64,000 nt of DNA from G963667915 sp965197385 (GTDB lineage Bacteria; Acidobacteriota; Vicinamibacteria; Vicinamibacterales; UBA823): NCBI GenBank assembly GCA_965197385.1, contig CBDANA010000009.1, positions 1,128,370 through 1,192,369 on the forward strand. The letters run 5' to 3'. Shown in pieces: positions 53,546 to 63,063 of this stretch. Every line of letters begins with the position of its first letter. Within the stretch, counting starts at the first letter, position 1. Made by a program: the position numbers and the translations under genes. The notes beneath the pieces were generated by a model that was given only the letters and a program-made list of their open reading frames with translations, was not told the DNA's origin and made no database searches.

Positions 53546-54253
53546 TTAGCTCGTTTGGCTCTCATAGGTCTTCGCCCTCGGTGTTGCCCCGATTCGCCGT
53601 GCTGTTGCCTTCCACAGCGGTCCATGGCCAGCCTCGTGTCCCGCGATCGCGTGTGCGATCTCGTGTAGCACGGTGTCCCGGATCTGCTCCTCGCTTCCCT
53701 CCAGGGCATGGGTGCGGCTGATCCAGATCACGTGGTGTCGGAAATGACAGGCGCCAAGGCGTTTCCTGGCCTCGCCGAACGCGAGCGTCCAGCCCGTGAG
53801 CCCCTGCTCGTCCATCAACCGCCTCGCCATTCCCGCGACGCCGTTCAGCCTCTCCGCACCGTTCCTCGCGCTTTCCTTTCCCGCCCTGTGGAGTAAGCCA
53901 TAGGAGACGTTCCAGCCTGTCTCTTCGCAGCGTACCTTGGCGCTCTTCGGGTTGAACTTCACGATCTCGCCACGCCTTGGTCCGTCGGGACTTGTGAACG
54001 TCACCTTGTCCCCCACGCGGTAGTCAGCGCGTGCGTTGTCGTGCCGCGTGAGGATCGTGGCTCGTCGCGCTCCTCCCGAGGGCTTTAACATTGACTCGGG
54101 GACGTTCCAGGTCCGCTCTGCGGTGTCGACGACCTTCGCGAAGCGGCGCCGGCCCTGCCTTTGGAGGAGATGTCCGTGGATTGTTTTCCCCTTGTGAGTG
54201 AACTGTACGGCAGACCCGATAGATAGCGGGCGTTCCTCCGGCTGATTGATCAT
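53546..54253 (-). CDS. SprT-like zinc metallopeptidase with N-terminal KOW/SH3-like region (intact copy)
   Basis: 235 residues. The C-terminal ~100 residues are a SprT/WLM-type peptidase: AFGEARKRLGACHFRHHVIW, zinc site HEIAH (197-201) in TVLHEIAHAIAGHEAGHGPL. The N-terminal half has two short beta modules (SIGSAVQFTHKGKTIHGHLL; YRVGDKVTFTSPDGPRRGEI) that look like KOW/SH3-type sequences also seen before SprT domains. ATG 54253 follows GGAGAAGGTCGA and overlaps the stop of a short upstream frame. Role unknown; SprT domains act in protein-DNA crosslink or phage-related processes. A frameshifted duplicate lies at 62047-62760. Confidence 0.82.
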   Translation of the reverse strand: MINQPEERPLSIGSAVQFTHKGKTIHGHLLQRQGRRRFAKVVDTAERTWNVPESMLKPSGGARRATILTRHDNARADYRVGDKVTFTSPDGPRRGEIVKFNPKSAKVRCEETGWNVSYGLLHRAGKESARNGAERLNGVAGMARRLMDEQGLTGWTLAFGEARKRLGACHFRHHVIWISRTHALEGSEEQIRDTVLHEIAHAIAGHEAGHGPLWKATARRIGATPRAKTYESQTS

Positions 54254-54381
54254 TCGACCTTCTCCTCTGTCTTGGCGTTGATCAGTCCCGGCACCCGGTA
54301 CTCCCGCGTGTGCTCCATCCATTCCACCGCAACGCTCCACTCTCTGGACTCCAGTTCGATGTCGGCTCGACTCCGCGGCGG
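54250..54381 (-). other. Short open frame coupled to the SprT-like gene
   Basis: An open frame reads SRADIELESREWSVAVEWME, HTREYRVPGLINAKTEEKVE and ends with TGA overlapping the SprT ATG (ATGA). It has protein-like character but only an internal ATG (MEHTREY). It is the probable 3' end of a lost upstream gene. In the second repeat copy it is interrupted by TAG. Confidence 0.35.
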
Positions 54382-54432
54382 TCAGTTGACATTCTTCAGT
54401 TGACCTTCTTATGACTGAAGGAAGACATCGCC

Positions 54433-54705
54433 ATGAGCGGCCACGACGCATTCGAGCGCATCCTGACATCGTTGCACGAAGCCATGCTCGACGATGTTCA
54501 CTGGCCGACCACCACGGCCCTGATTGACGAGGCCTGCGGCCTGACGAGCAATGCACTCCTGGTCGGCGAAGGCCCGAAGGACGACCTCCGGGTGCTCTTC
54601 GCCGGGCTCTACTACCGGGGACAGCGCCGCGAAACCTGGAACGAGAGTACCTCGAGGCTACCATCCCATCGACGAACGTGTGCCGCGCCTGCGGCAACTG
54701 CCCGA
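54433..54705 (+). pseudogene. LuxR-type regulator, N-terminal fragment
   Basis: MSGHDAFERILTSLHEAMLD, DVHWPTTTALIDEACGLTSN and RVLFAGLYYRGQRRE match the start of large LuxR-family regulators; the next residues (YHPIDERVPRLRQLPD) are in another frame and homology stops near 54705. The HTH C-terminus is absent. It is divergent from the SprT-like gene; its first ~110 bp are included in the inverted repeat. Confidence 0.65.
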
Positions 54706-54996
54706 CCCGTGGGCCCCGGCCGCGCGGTGCCCGGCCCCCGCGAAAGGCCGCCGCCACGTCCCGAACAATATGGGGCCGTGCCCCATATCGATTCAGGTAT
54801 TCTTCCCACATGCCCCTCGATCGTGCGACGGCATGGAATCCCCCTGTGTCCAGGCCGAGGCACGAGTGCGTATTCCGTTAACGAGGCGTCCCCGTTCCCG
54901 ATCGGTCCCGGCGCGCTGCAGGCGCCGGGCCACCCGCGGGCAGCGGCTGCCGCACTGCTGCGCTGCTGGTGGCGCGGGCCCGGCCCTGCGGCGTTG

Positions 54997-55412
54997 GTCA
55001 TCGGCACGGCGGCCGTGACGACCGTGCTGCCCGAGATCCCGCCCGAGACGCTGGCCGAGTGGCAGCGCGCGGTCGACCTGACGGCACGGCTCGCCCGGGT
55101 GCCGGCGAGCCTGATCATGCGCACCGAGCGTCCGACGCACACGGTCCTGGTGAGTAGCCGCACCGAGGGCAACCCCTACGATGTCGGGCGCGAGTACGAT
55201 CTGAACGCATTGCTCTATTGCCAGGGCGTGTTCGACAACGACGGCGAGCTGGTGGTCGAGGACGCGACCCACGACCCGGTCTGGTCGGGGAACGAGGATC
55301 TGGCCGACGGGATGCGCTTCTACATCGGCTATCCCCTGAAATGGCCAAGCGGCGAGGTGTTCGGCACGATCTGCGTGCTCGACCGCGCGCGCAACGACCA
55401 CGGGCGTTGGTG
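54997..55412 (+). pseudogene. GAF-domain sensor protein fragment
   Basis: The frame reads PEIPPETLAEWQRAVDLTAR, PASLIMRTERPTHTVLVSSR, YDLNALLYCQGVFDNDGELV and GYPLKWPSGEVFGTICVLDR, a nearly complete GAF domain of the kind at the N-terminus of GGDEF/EAL or histidine-kinase sensors. It is cut off at about 55412 by an IS110 fragment, and the output domain is absent. Confidence 0.7.
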
Positions 55413-55419
55413 CGCGGAT

Positions 55420-56004
55420 GCGGGCAGGCCTACGCGCTTCAAAGGGTCCGTCACGCCACACCCGCCACACCATCCGGGCCAGCCGGTTGGCGATCGCGGC
55501 GGTGGCAATGTTCGCCCCGCGGCGCGCGGCAATCGCGCGCGCCCAGGTCCGGAACGGCGTGGTCTTCTGCGGGTTGCCGCTGTGGGACAGCACGGCCCGG
55601 GCGCCATGCATGAGCAAGGTGCGGAGATAGCGGTCGCCTTGTTTGCTGATAGCGCCCAGCTGCCGGCGATTCCCGCTGGAGTGTTCGCGCGGCGTGAGCC
55701 CCAGATAGCTGGCAAAGTGTCGGCCCGACGGAAACCGCCGCACGTCGCCGACACACGCGACCAGCGCGGTGGCGTTTAGTAGGCCGATGCCCGGGATGGT
55801 GCGGAGGTGCGCCACGTGCGGCACCTGCTGGGCGAGCGCGGCCAGCTCGCGTTCCAGTCCGTGTATCCGCTGCTCGAGCGTCCGGATCTCGTCACACAGC
55901 GCGGCCAGACTGGGGCGCAAGGCCATCGGGACGGACGCCTCCGCATCTTCGACCAGCGCGCGGACCTGTGGGACGACGTGGCGCGCGCCCACTGGTATCG
56001 TCAC
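55420..56004 (-). pseudogene. IS110-family transposase, 5'-truncated copy
   Basis: About 190 codons of the C-terminal two-thirds: a coiled region (CDEIRTLEQRIHGLERELAAL) and the Transposase_20 domain (LRTIPGIGLLNATALVACVG, RFPSGRHFASYLGLTPREHS, RYLRTLLMHGARAVL). The N-terminal RuvC-like part is missing beyond 56004. It is unlike the copies at 23770 and 30358 and belongs to a different IS110 subgroup. Confidence 0.82.
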
Positions 56005-56052
56005 GCCAAACTCGCGGAGCGTCGAGCCGCGCCGTCCGGGTCCGGCCCGTCA

Positions 56053-56352
56053 CCTACCGATGCGGTACGAGACGGGTCTGCCAAGCTCGGTCATCCGGTT
56101 CAGAACGTGACACGCGAGCACGGCCTCACGCCGTTGCCCCGATGAACTGCGTGCCCGAAGACAGTCGCCGACGATCGACGTGTACCGGAAGAACGCATTC
56201 TCCACGCGCGCGATGAACTGCTGATGGTCACCAGACGCCTTCGCCTTCTTCCACCGTCGCCGTCCGAGCGCCTTCACCCTCCTGACCGTCCGATCGCGGG
56301 CACCTGATCGGGCGCCCCGTCGAGACAACGACGCGGTCTTGGTCGGCGGCAC
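56053..56352 (-). pseudogene. IS5-family transposase, C-terminal fragment
   Basis: PTKTASLSRRGARSGARDRT, ARVENAFFRYTSIVGDCLRA and EAVLACHVLNRMTELGRPVS parallel the end of the transposase at 22773 (about 60-70% alike by eye). The N-terminal two-thirds is lost. Confidence 0.82.
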
Positions 56353-56384
56353 CAGGCCGGCCGATCGCCGGGTTCAATAAAGCG

Positions 56385-56699
56385 GTGTTCGACGACCGCT
56401 CGCCTCTCCGAAATATGTTCTCGATGGCCGACATCCAGAAGACGTTCCAGGAGCGGATCGAGGCGAACTGTCAAGTGTACAGCCTCATGAGCATCGCCCA
56501 GTCCGCCGCTGAATTGACGACGCTCTATCCCAACGATATGGAGCTGACCTCGGCGGTCGTGCGCGCCTGGAACGAACTCCAGGACGCACACATCCTGGCG
56601 AAGACCGTCTGGAACATCCGGACGAAGGGTCTCTTTGGCGTCGTAGGTGACATCTGTTCTCGCCGGCAAGTCCAGTCGTCGGACCATGTTGATTCATAA
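56385..56699 (+). CDS. Hypothetical helical protein
   Basis: 104 residues from GTG 56385, or shorter from ATG 56418 or 56427. The segment ADIQKTFQERIEANCQVYSL, MSIAQSAAELTTLYPND and VVRAWNELQDAHILAKTVWN is helical and protein-like; the end (GDICSRRQVQSSDHVDS) looks random, so the frame may be truncated at its 3' side. No family recognised. It precedes a DUF4238-like fragment on the same strand. Confidence 0.4.
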   Translation: MFDDRSPLRNMFSMADIQKTFQERIEANCQVYSLMSIAQSAAELTTLYPNDMELTSAVVRAWNELQDAHILAKTVWNIRTKGLFGVVGDICSRRQVQSSDHVDS

Positions 56700-56734
56700 A
56701 TCTTCTGCAGAGGACCGTCCGGTAGACACCCATC

Positions 56735-57196
56735 ATGGCCGCCATTCACCACTACGTTCCGCGCTTTCTCCTGAGACACTTCTGTTCGGGCGAGAGGCCC
56801 CGCCTTTGGGCCTACGACAAGCGCACCGGCAAATCCTTTCAAACGACTGTTCAGAACATTGCAGGAGAGCGGAATTTCTTGCCCTCGAGTGCTTCGCTCA
56901 GGCTACCAGCACGACCTCAGGCGCCGGCCCAGTTTCTTCGTGATGTTTCGCGACGAAAGGGCGCGTGGATTGGCTATCAAGTTAACGAAAAGCTCGTCGA
57001 TCGACCCCCAAGATACTGGGCTCGAGCCAGCCGTGAACCCGCCATGCTGGGGATCAGAAACGGCCGTCAGCCTCAACTTGACAATACGTCACGGGATAAG
57101 AAGGCCGCCCGTGACCTGATTCAACGAACTCGCCTGTCGGTGGGCATCGTGCGGGCCCGTGACGATTCGTGCAACAACGCTATCATCAGGTTCTGA
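56735..57196 (+). pseudogene. DUF4238-family protein, N-terminal part
   Basis: The first ~50 residues (IHHYVPRFLLRHFCSGERPR, LWAYDKRTGKSFQTTVQNIA) carry the DUF4238 signature HHYVPRFLLRxF, a His/Glu pattern suggestive of a nuclease or metal site. After ERNFL the frame loses family character, so the gene is frameshifted or truncated; complete relatives have 250-300 residues. Its last base overlaps the permease ATG. DUF4238 proteins are frequent in phage-related and accessory regions. Confidence 0.55.
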
Positions 57197-58495
57197 TGAC
57201 ACCATTCCTGGACCGCTATTTCGGAATCGTCCAGCACGGGTCCGATGTCCGCACCGAGGTGGCAGCGGGCGCCACAACGTTCTTGACGATGGTTTACATC
57301 GCCTTCGTCAATCCGCAGATCCTCGCTGAGGCCGGCATGCCGTTCGCCGCCGTCTTCGTCGCGACCTGTCTCGCGACGGCGCTCAGCACCCTGGTCATGG
57401 GGCTGTATGCCAACTACCCCGTCGCCTTGGCGCCTGGGATGGGGCTCAACGCGTTCTTCAGCTACGGCGTCGTGCTCGGCCTCGGCTACGAGTGGGAGGT
57501 CGCGCTCGGTGCGGTGTTCGTCGCCGGGCTGCTGTTTCTGGGACTGAGCGTCCTGCCGGTCCGCCGGTGGCTCATTGAGGCGATCCCCCAGGGACTGAAA
57601 CTGGCGATCTCGGCCGGCATCGGCCTGTTTCTCGGCATCATCGCTCTGCGGAACGCCGGTATCATTCAGGCAAGTCCGGCAACCCTAGTTACCATCGGTG
57701 ATCTGATGACGCCAGCACCGGTGCTGGCGGTGCTCGGGTTCAGTGCGATCGTGGCGCTCGCCGCGCGCCGCGTGCCAGGCGCCGTGCTCATCGGCATTCT
57801 CGGGGTCACCGCTGCGGGCATCGCCCTGGGCGTGTCGGGCTGGCAGGGCATCGTCGCGCTGCCCCCCCGATCCCACACCGACGCTGCTGGCGCTCGACAT
57901 CACCGGAGCGCTGCAGACAGGGATGATCGCGGTCATCCTGACGTTTCTGATCGTCGACCTGTTCGACACGACCGGTACGCTGATCGGCGTCGCGCAGCAG
58001 GCACATCTCCTCGACGCGACCGGGCGGCTGCCGCGCATCAACCGGGCGCTGATCGCCGATGCCACGGGCACGGTGGGCGGCGCCCTCCTGGGAACGTCGC
58101 CGGTGACCAGCTACATCGAGAGCGCGGCGGGGACCGCGGCTGGTGGGCGGACGGGGCTGACGGCGGTTATCGTCGCGGTGCTGTTCCTCGCCTGTCTGTT
58201 CTTCGCGCCGCTGGCCGAGTCCATTCCCACCTACGCCACGGCGCCAGCTATCCTCTACGTGGCGTGTCTGATGGCGCGCGCCCTAGCGCATCTCGACTGG
58301 GCTGACCTGACCGAGTCGGCCGCCGCCGTGGTGATCGCCCTCGCCATTCCGCTCACGTTCTCCATCGCGGACGGCATCGGGATCGGCGTCCTGACCTACG
58401 TGCTCATCAAGGTGCTGGCGGGACGCGGGCGCGAGTGCTCGTCGGGGTTGATCGCAATGGCGGGGCTGTTCGCTGCGAAGTTCGCCTGGCTCTGA
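57196..58495 (+). CDS. NCS2/AzgA-type purine permease (one frameshift)
   Basis: Guanine/hypoxanthine/adenine-type proton symporter, ~432 residues over two frames. Signatures: GATTFLTMVYIAFVNPQIL, LAPGMGLNAFFSYGVV, AGIGLFLGIIALRNAGI, then FLIVDLFDTTGTLIGVA and TGTVGGALLGTSPVTSYIES. The frame changes at a run of seven C (57859-57865); one C fewer gives VALPPDPTPTLLALD and restores a full-length protein. A homopolymer indel could be a sequence error or phase change, so I keep it as a gene with a caveat. ATG 57196 begins the canonical MTPFLDRYFGI-like N-terminus. Two strong hairpins follow. Confidence 0.82.
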
Positions 58496-58567
58496 GCGGC
58501 GGGACGGCATGAGCGAGTGAGCCGCCAACCTGTGGCAGGCCCTCAGACCGGTACTGTCAAATCAGCT

Positions 58568-58616
58568 ACCGCCCCCTGAGGGGGCGGTATGAGGAAGGCC
58601 CCTCGAAGGGGCCTTC
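58568..58616. terminator. Pair of strong hairpins between convergent genes
   Basis: Hairpin 1 (58568-58588): ACCGCCCCC-TGA-GGGGGCGGT, 9-bp stem. Hairpin 2 (58594-58616): 10-bp stem GAAGGCCCCT around CGA. No T-run follows on either strand, so they may be intrinsic terminators of weak type or mRNA 3' stabilisers for the permease gene. Confidence 0.55.
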
Positions 58617-58679
58617 GATTAGCCAAGTTCCAGTTTCTCCTGTTTCTTCTCGTCTGCTTCCTGCTTCCGGATGTAATCG

Positions 58680-59340
58680 CGTGGCCACCCCTGGCACGTC
58701 CTCGAGGTCGAGCGTGAGCAGACGGCCCGGCAGGTCCCGCGGATGCAGCACGGTCAGGCCATCCGGCTTGTCGAGGTCCGCGGCGATCTTGGCGAGCCAG
58801 CGGTTCGGGGCGTAGCCGATGGAACACGTGATGTGATCGCCCACGGCGTCACGGAGGCGCTGCTTGATCTGGTGCGTGAGGGCCGCGGGGATATCGCGGG
58901 GCGCCACCGTGGCGGCGAACTCGTCACTGGAGCACACGGCATCAATGGGCAGCACGTCGAGAACCGCTGCGACGATACGGTGGTGCACGCGGGTATAGAG
59001 ATCGGGCTGCTGGGGGACCAGTGCGATCCCCTGGCACCGGCGGCGGGCGTCCGCGATGGCCATGCCGGTCGTGACCCCGGCGCGCTTGGCCATCGTGTTG
59101 GCGGCAATCACGCAGCTATTGACGGCCCCGGCGAACGGGATGACCCCCCAGGGGCCGGCCCCGCAACCGGTGATCGGCCTGTTCTTCGCAGGCGGCAAAG
59201 AAGCCGTCGAAATCAATGTACAGCTGCTCCGGACTGGTGGGCTTCCGCACCCGCGCACCATAGCGAATATAAAGCGGACACACAAGCGGCAGAAGAGATG
59301 CCGCAAGGCGAGGGAACATGGCCAGTCTCGTGGATCCCAT
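58680..59340 (-). pseudogene. Y-family DNA polymerase (DinB/UmuC-like), truncated and frameshifted
   Basis: N-terminal palm motif YIDFDGFFAACEEQ (metal-binding Asp), then VIPFAGAVNSCVIAANTMAK, GMAIADARRRCQGIALVPQQ, and the second catalytic box CSSDEFAATV with CSIGYAPNRWLAKIAADLDK. The frame shifts near 59150 in a run of G (RPLGGHPVR instead of RPLGVIPF); one G fewer repairs it. After LTLDLEDVPGV the thumb and little-finger regions are missing and are replaced by unrelated sequence ending beside two hairpins. It lacks the C-terminal DNA-binding half, so it is non-functional even without the indel. Confidence 0.78.
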
Positions 59341-59899
59341 CCTCGTCCCGGGCGGCTCGCCCGCCGGGCATGAGGCCGCTGGCGGCGACCGTTAGGCGAC
59401 GCCCCGCTGGCGGGTGTGGCCCTGCGCCGGCGAGTGGCATCCAGCCTTCCGGCATGCAGCCGCAGCCGGGCGCGGGGTGTGCTCGTGTTCGGCGGCGTCG
59501 GCCTGCCCCGTCGCTGCGTGTGCCACGATCGCGGGCCGGTTCGTATCGGTGGCCCGTGCGTGAGCCGCGGCGCACAGGCGGGCGGTGTCCGGCCACTGCC
59601 GCCCCCGGCCACGCGCCGGGGCCGGGGGGCCGTGCGCCTTTACGCGGTGCCGCGTCGCACGAGGTGGAGGGGTGATGCGGTGCGCGGGGCGGCGGGTCCG
59701 GCCGGGTGGGGCCGCTGGCGGGCTGGTACCGCCTGCGCCTGTTGCGCTCAAAGTCGCGCGAGCACCCGATCTCCTGTTTCAGGCCCGAGGACTGGCAACG
59801 CGGGAGGAACCGTGACCGCTCGTGGAACCCAGTCGTCGAGCCGTGATGATCCGCTCTCCAGGGCTGGGCGGTTTCGTTTCAGAAGGACCGACAGCATAG
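59341..59899. other. Very GC-rich stretch without a convincing gene (559 bp)
   Basis: Open frames on both strands are Ala/Arg/Pro-rich and show no family. A minus-strand frame with ATDTNRPAIVAHAATGQADA looks slightly protein-like. The region may hold the upstream part of the polymerase gene and a leader of the ATPase gene. Confidence 0.35.
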
Positions 59900-61492
59900 G
59901 GTGCCGCGGCGGCTGAGGACGATGGCGGGTTCCTCAAGGACTGTTTCGTCGATACCGGTGCTCTTCGACTTCTTCAGGATATCGGTGACCGTCGACGGAT
60001 TGTCCTCGGTCGAACAGGCGCTGGGAAGTCTGCTCTGTTGGCGATTCTCGAACAGAGACACCCCGGACAGGTTATTAGGCTGTCCCCTGAGCACCTCGCA
60101 CTGACCTACGTCGCCAACTCGACGATCCTCAACTTCTTCGGCAACATCGGTGTCAATCTTGATCCGTTCTTCAAGTTACTGTGGCGCCACGTCCTGACGG
60201 TCGAGATTCTGACGCACCATTTTGAGCATAGGTGCAGAGCCTTCCAAGTCTCTGATCGAGAGACTGCGAGCACTGTTCATGGGGCCGTCGAAACACGACA
60301 AAGATATGCGTCAAGCGATCCAGTACCTGGAGGACTGGGGCAAAAATTTTTGGCAGGATACGGAGTTTCGCGTCAAGGAGATCACAAGCCATGTGGAAAC
60401 CAAGCTGAATGCGGAGCTAAAGGCCACTCTCGGGGCGAAGGCAGCAGCCGTCAGCGGTTCCGCGCAAAGCGTGGACCGATTCACTGAGGAGGAGAAATCC
60501 GAACTGGTGTCTCGCGGTCAGGACATCATTAGCAAGGCACAGGTCCAAGACTTGCACAAGGTTCCTCGTCTACTGGATTCGGTTTTAACCGATAAGCAAC
60601 ATGGTTACTACGTCATCGCTGATGGGTTGGACGAAAATTGGGTGGAAGAACGTCTTCGCTACAAGCTGATCATGGCGCTGATGCAGACTGCGCGTGATTT
60701 CAACGAAGTTCGGCATGCCAAAGTGATCGTGGCGCTTAGGCGAGATCTCATTGAGCGCGTTTTTCGATTGACCAGAGACTCTGGATTTCAGGAGGGAGAA
60801 GTATCAGTCATTGTATATTCCCTTGAGTGGACGAAGGAACATATTCTCGAGGTGCTCGACAAGCGCATCAACTACCTCATCGCGCGGAGGTATACGAGTG
60901 CGGTCGTGACTCACAGGGATGTCCTACCGAAAGCGTTCAAGCAGAAGCCGATTGGGACTACATCTATTCGATTGCAAGGCGACCTCGTGACGTAATCGCT
61001 TTTTTCAACACCTGCCTCGGTGCCGCAACGCACCACACTAAGTTCGGTGCCAAGGACCTTCGACTGGCTGAGGGGGAGTACTCGAGGTCCCGCCTTCGTG
61101 CACTCGCGGACGAGTGGAGTGGAGACTACCCAACGCTCATGGATTTTACGTCGATACTTCAACGACGAACCGCGTCATTCAAACTATCCACGATTTCCGA
61201 CGGAGAAATCGAGGAGCTGTGCCTTAGGGTCGCGTCCGATCATCCTGGAGGAGTTGGTCTAGTTCAGCTGGCAATGCAATTGGTGGACGGCGTCATGTCA
61301 GCTGAGATGTTCAAGTGTCAGATGATGAAGACGTTCTACCAGATTGGTCTGGTGGGTCTGAAGCTCGCTCCGCACGAAACAGCATCCTGGGTCGATGAGC
61401 TCGGTCGTAGCGTGTCGTTTCCAGAGATCAATAATCAGACGAGTGCAGTCGTGAACCCGTCGTACCACAGAGCATTGGGAGTCACAGGGTGA
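59900..61492 (+). pseudogene. Large P-loop ATPase (Sll1717-like), frameshifted
   Basis: Reassembled over three frames: the first (59900 to ~60230) has AAAAEDDGGFLKDCFVDTG and Walker A GRTGAGKSALL, then TYVANSTILNFFGNIGVNLD. The second (~60235 to ~60945) has SLIERLRALFMGPSKHDKDM, a helical linker, and Walker B-like YYVIADGLDENW. The third (~60947 to 61492) has DYIYSIARRPRDVIAFFNTC and a helical C-terminus. Two single-base shifts (near 60232 and 60946) and an unclear 5' end break it. Such P-loop proteins with a GADGLD-type box resemble the Sll1717/STAND-like ATPases found in accessory regions. Function unknown. Confidence 0.65.
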
Positions 61493-61756
61493 CTAACGCG
61501 TTTTTCATGATGCTGTGGCGGCCGCATACCCACAATGCCGGATGTAGTTGCGACACTCGGTGGGGGTAAAGCGCGACAGACACGCACCCAGGGGTGCTTC
61601 CGTCATCAAGTGTTGGTGAAGAGAGCTTAAGCCCTAATCATCCAGATACTTCCAGCCGATTTGACGCTGGCACCTCTCTGGCACTGAATATCTAGTCTAA
61701 GCGGTTTGGTTAGAACGAGATAAGGGCGGGGTAACAACAGTTGATGGCGGAAGCAC

Positions 61757-62897
61757 CAGGCCGCAGGCCTCGTCAATCAGGGCCGTGGTGGTTGGCCAGT
61801 GGACATCGTCTAGCATGGCGTCGTACAACGATGCCAGGATGCGCTCGAATGCGTCGTGGCCACTCATGGCGATGTCTTCCTTCAGTCATAAGAATGTCAA
61901 CTGAAGAATGTCAACTGACCGCCGCGGAGTCGAGCCGACATCGATCTGGAGTCCAGAGAGTAGCGAGTTGTGGTGGAACGGATGGAGCACACGCGGGAGT
62001 ACCGGGTGCTGGGACTGATCCACTCCAAGACGGAGGAGAAGGTCGAATGATCAATCAGCCGGAGGAACGCCCGCTATCTATCGGGTCTGCCGTACAGTTC
62101 ACCCACAGGGGAAAACAATCCACGGACATCTCTCCAAAGGCAGGGCCGGCGCCGCTTCGCGAAGGTCGTCGACACCGCAGAGCGGAACTGGAACGTCCCC
62201 GAGTCAATGTTAAAGCCCTCGAGAGGAGCGCCACGAGCCACGATCATCACGCGGCACGACAACGCACGCGCTGACTACCGCGTGGGGGACAAGGTGACGT
62301 TCACAAGCCCCGACGGACCAAGGCGTGGCGAGATCGTGAAGTTCAACCCGAAGAGCGCCAAGGTACGCTGCGAAGAGACAGGCTGGAACGTCTCCTATGG
62401 CTTACTTCACAGGGCGGGAAGGGAAAGCGCGAGGAACGGTGCGGAGAGGCTGAACGGCGTCGCGGAATGGCGAGGCGGTTGATGGACGAGCATGGGCTCA
62501 CGGGCTGGACGCTCGCGTTCGGCGAGGCCAGGAAACGCCTTGGCGCCTGTCATTTCCGACACCACGTGATCTGGATCAGCCGCACCCATGCACTGGAGGG
62601 AAGCGAGGAGCAAATTCGGGACACCGTGCTACACGAGATCGCACACGCGACCGCGGGACACGAGGCTGGCCATGGACCGCTGTGGAAGGCAACAGCACGG
62701 CGAATCGGGGCAACACCGAGGCGAAGACCTATGAGAGCCAAACGAGCTAAGGCGAGATGATGTCTCTCCGGCGACGACGAATCAATCAGCGTCGCATAAA
62801 GGCATCGCCAATCAAATCGATACTACAACACGGTGTTGCAACGCCCAAGTCATCAAAAACATGTCGGGAGCCTGACCGTTGCGTAACCGGTCGTTTG
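61757..62897 (+). repeat. Large inverted repeat, right copy (about 1.14 kb)
   Basis: Inverted counterpart of 53398-54553. It starts with CAGGCCGCAGGCCTCG (antisense to the LuxR-type gene start) and ends near GTAACCGGTCGTTTGCGAC. The intervening distance between the two copies is about 7.2 kb. Confidence 0.9.
62047..62760 (+). pseudogene. SprT-like metallopeptidase, frameshifted duplicate
   Basis: Same gene as 53546-54253 but broken by indels: the start MINQPEERPLSIGSAVQFTH is followed by a shift near 62117 (RGKQSTDIS for KGKTIHGH), and the middle module runs in a second frame from ~62207. One missing G near 62468 then places the peptidase domain (MARRLMDEHGLTGWTLAFGE, TVLHEIAHATAGHEAGH) in another frame, and a further deletion near 62718 alters the C-terminus (RRRPMRAKRAKAR). 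The zinc motif itself is intact, so the 97-residue domain could be expressed alone. Confidence 0.82.
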
Positions 62898-63063
62898 CGA
62901 CACTTCCGAGCGGCATCACGGTCCAGCGCGCTCCGATTCAAGGGGGCGAGGACCTTCTCGCCTTGCTCGTATCTTGAGCAGCCAGCAGGGCGATCCACTC
63001 CGCCGCGCGCTCGGTCAAGCCAAAAGGCTCGCCGCGGCAGCTCGCGGTCGTGCAAGCGGCGAA

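Larger units (their letters stand above)
53398..54553 (-). repeat. Large inverted repeat, left copy (about 1.15 kb)
   Basis: Nearly the same sequence as 61757-62897, in opposite orientation. It covers the 5' end of a LuxR-type gene, the upstream region and whole coding sequence of the SprT-like gene, and ~150 bp beyond it. The copies differ by scattered substitutions and a few single-base indels. Confidence 0.9.

Noticed and set aside
59392..59916. Overlapping GC-rich frames as genes
   Set aside because: Low-complexity Ala/Arg/Pro translations on both strands, no start context or family match.
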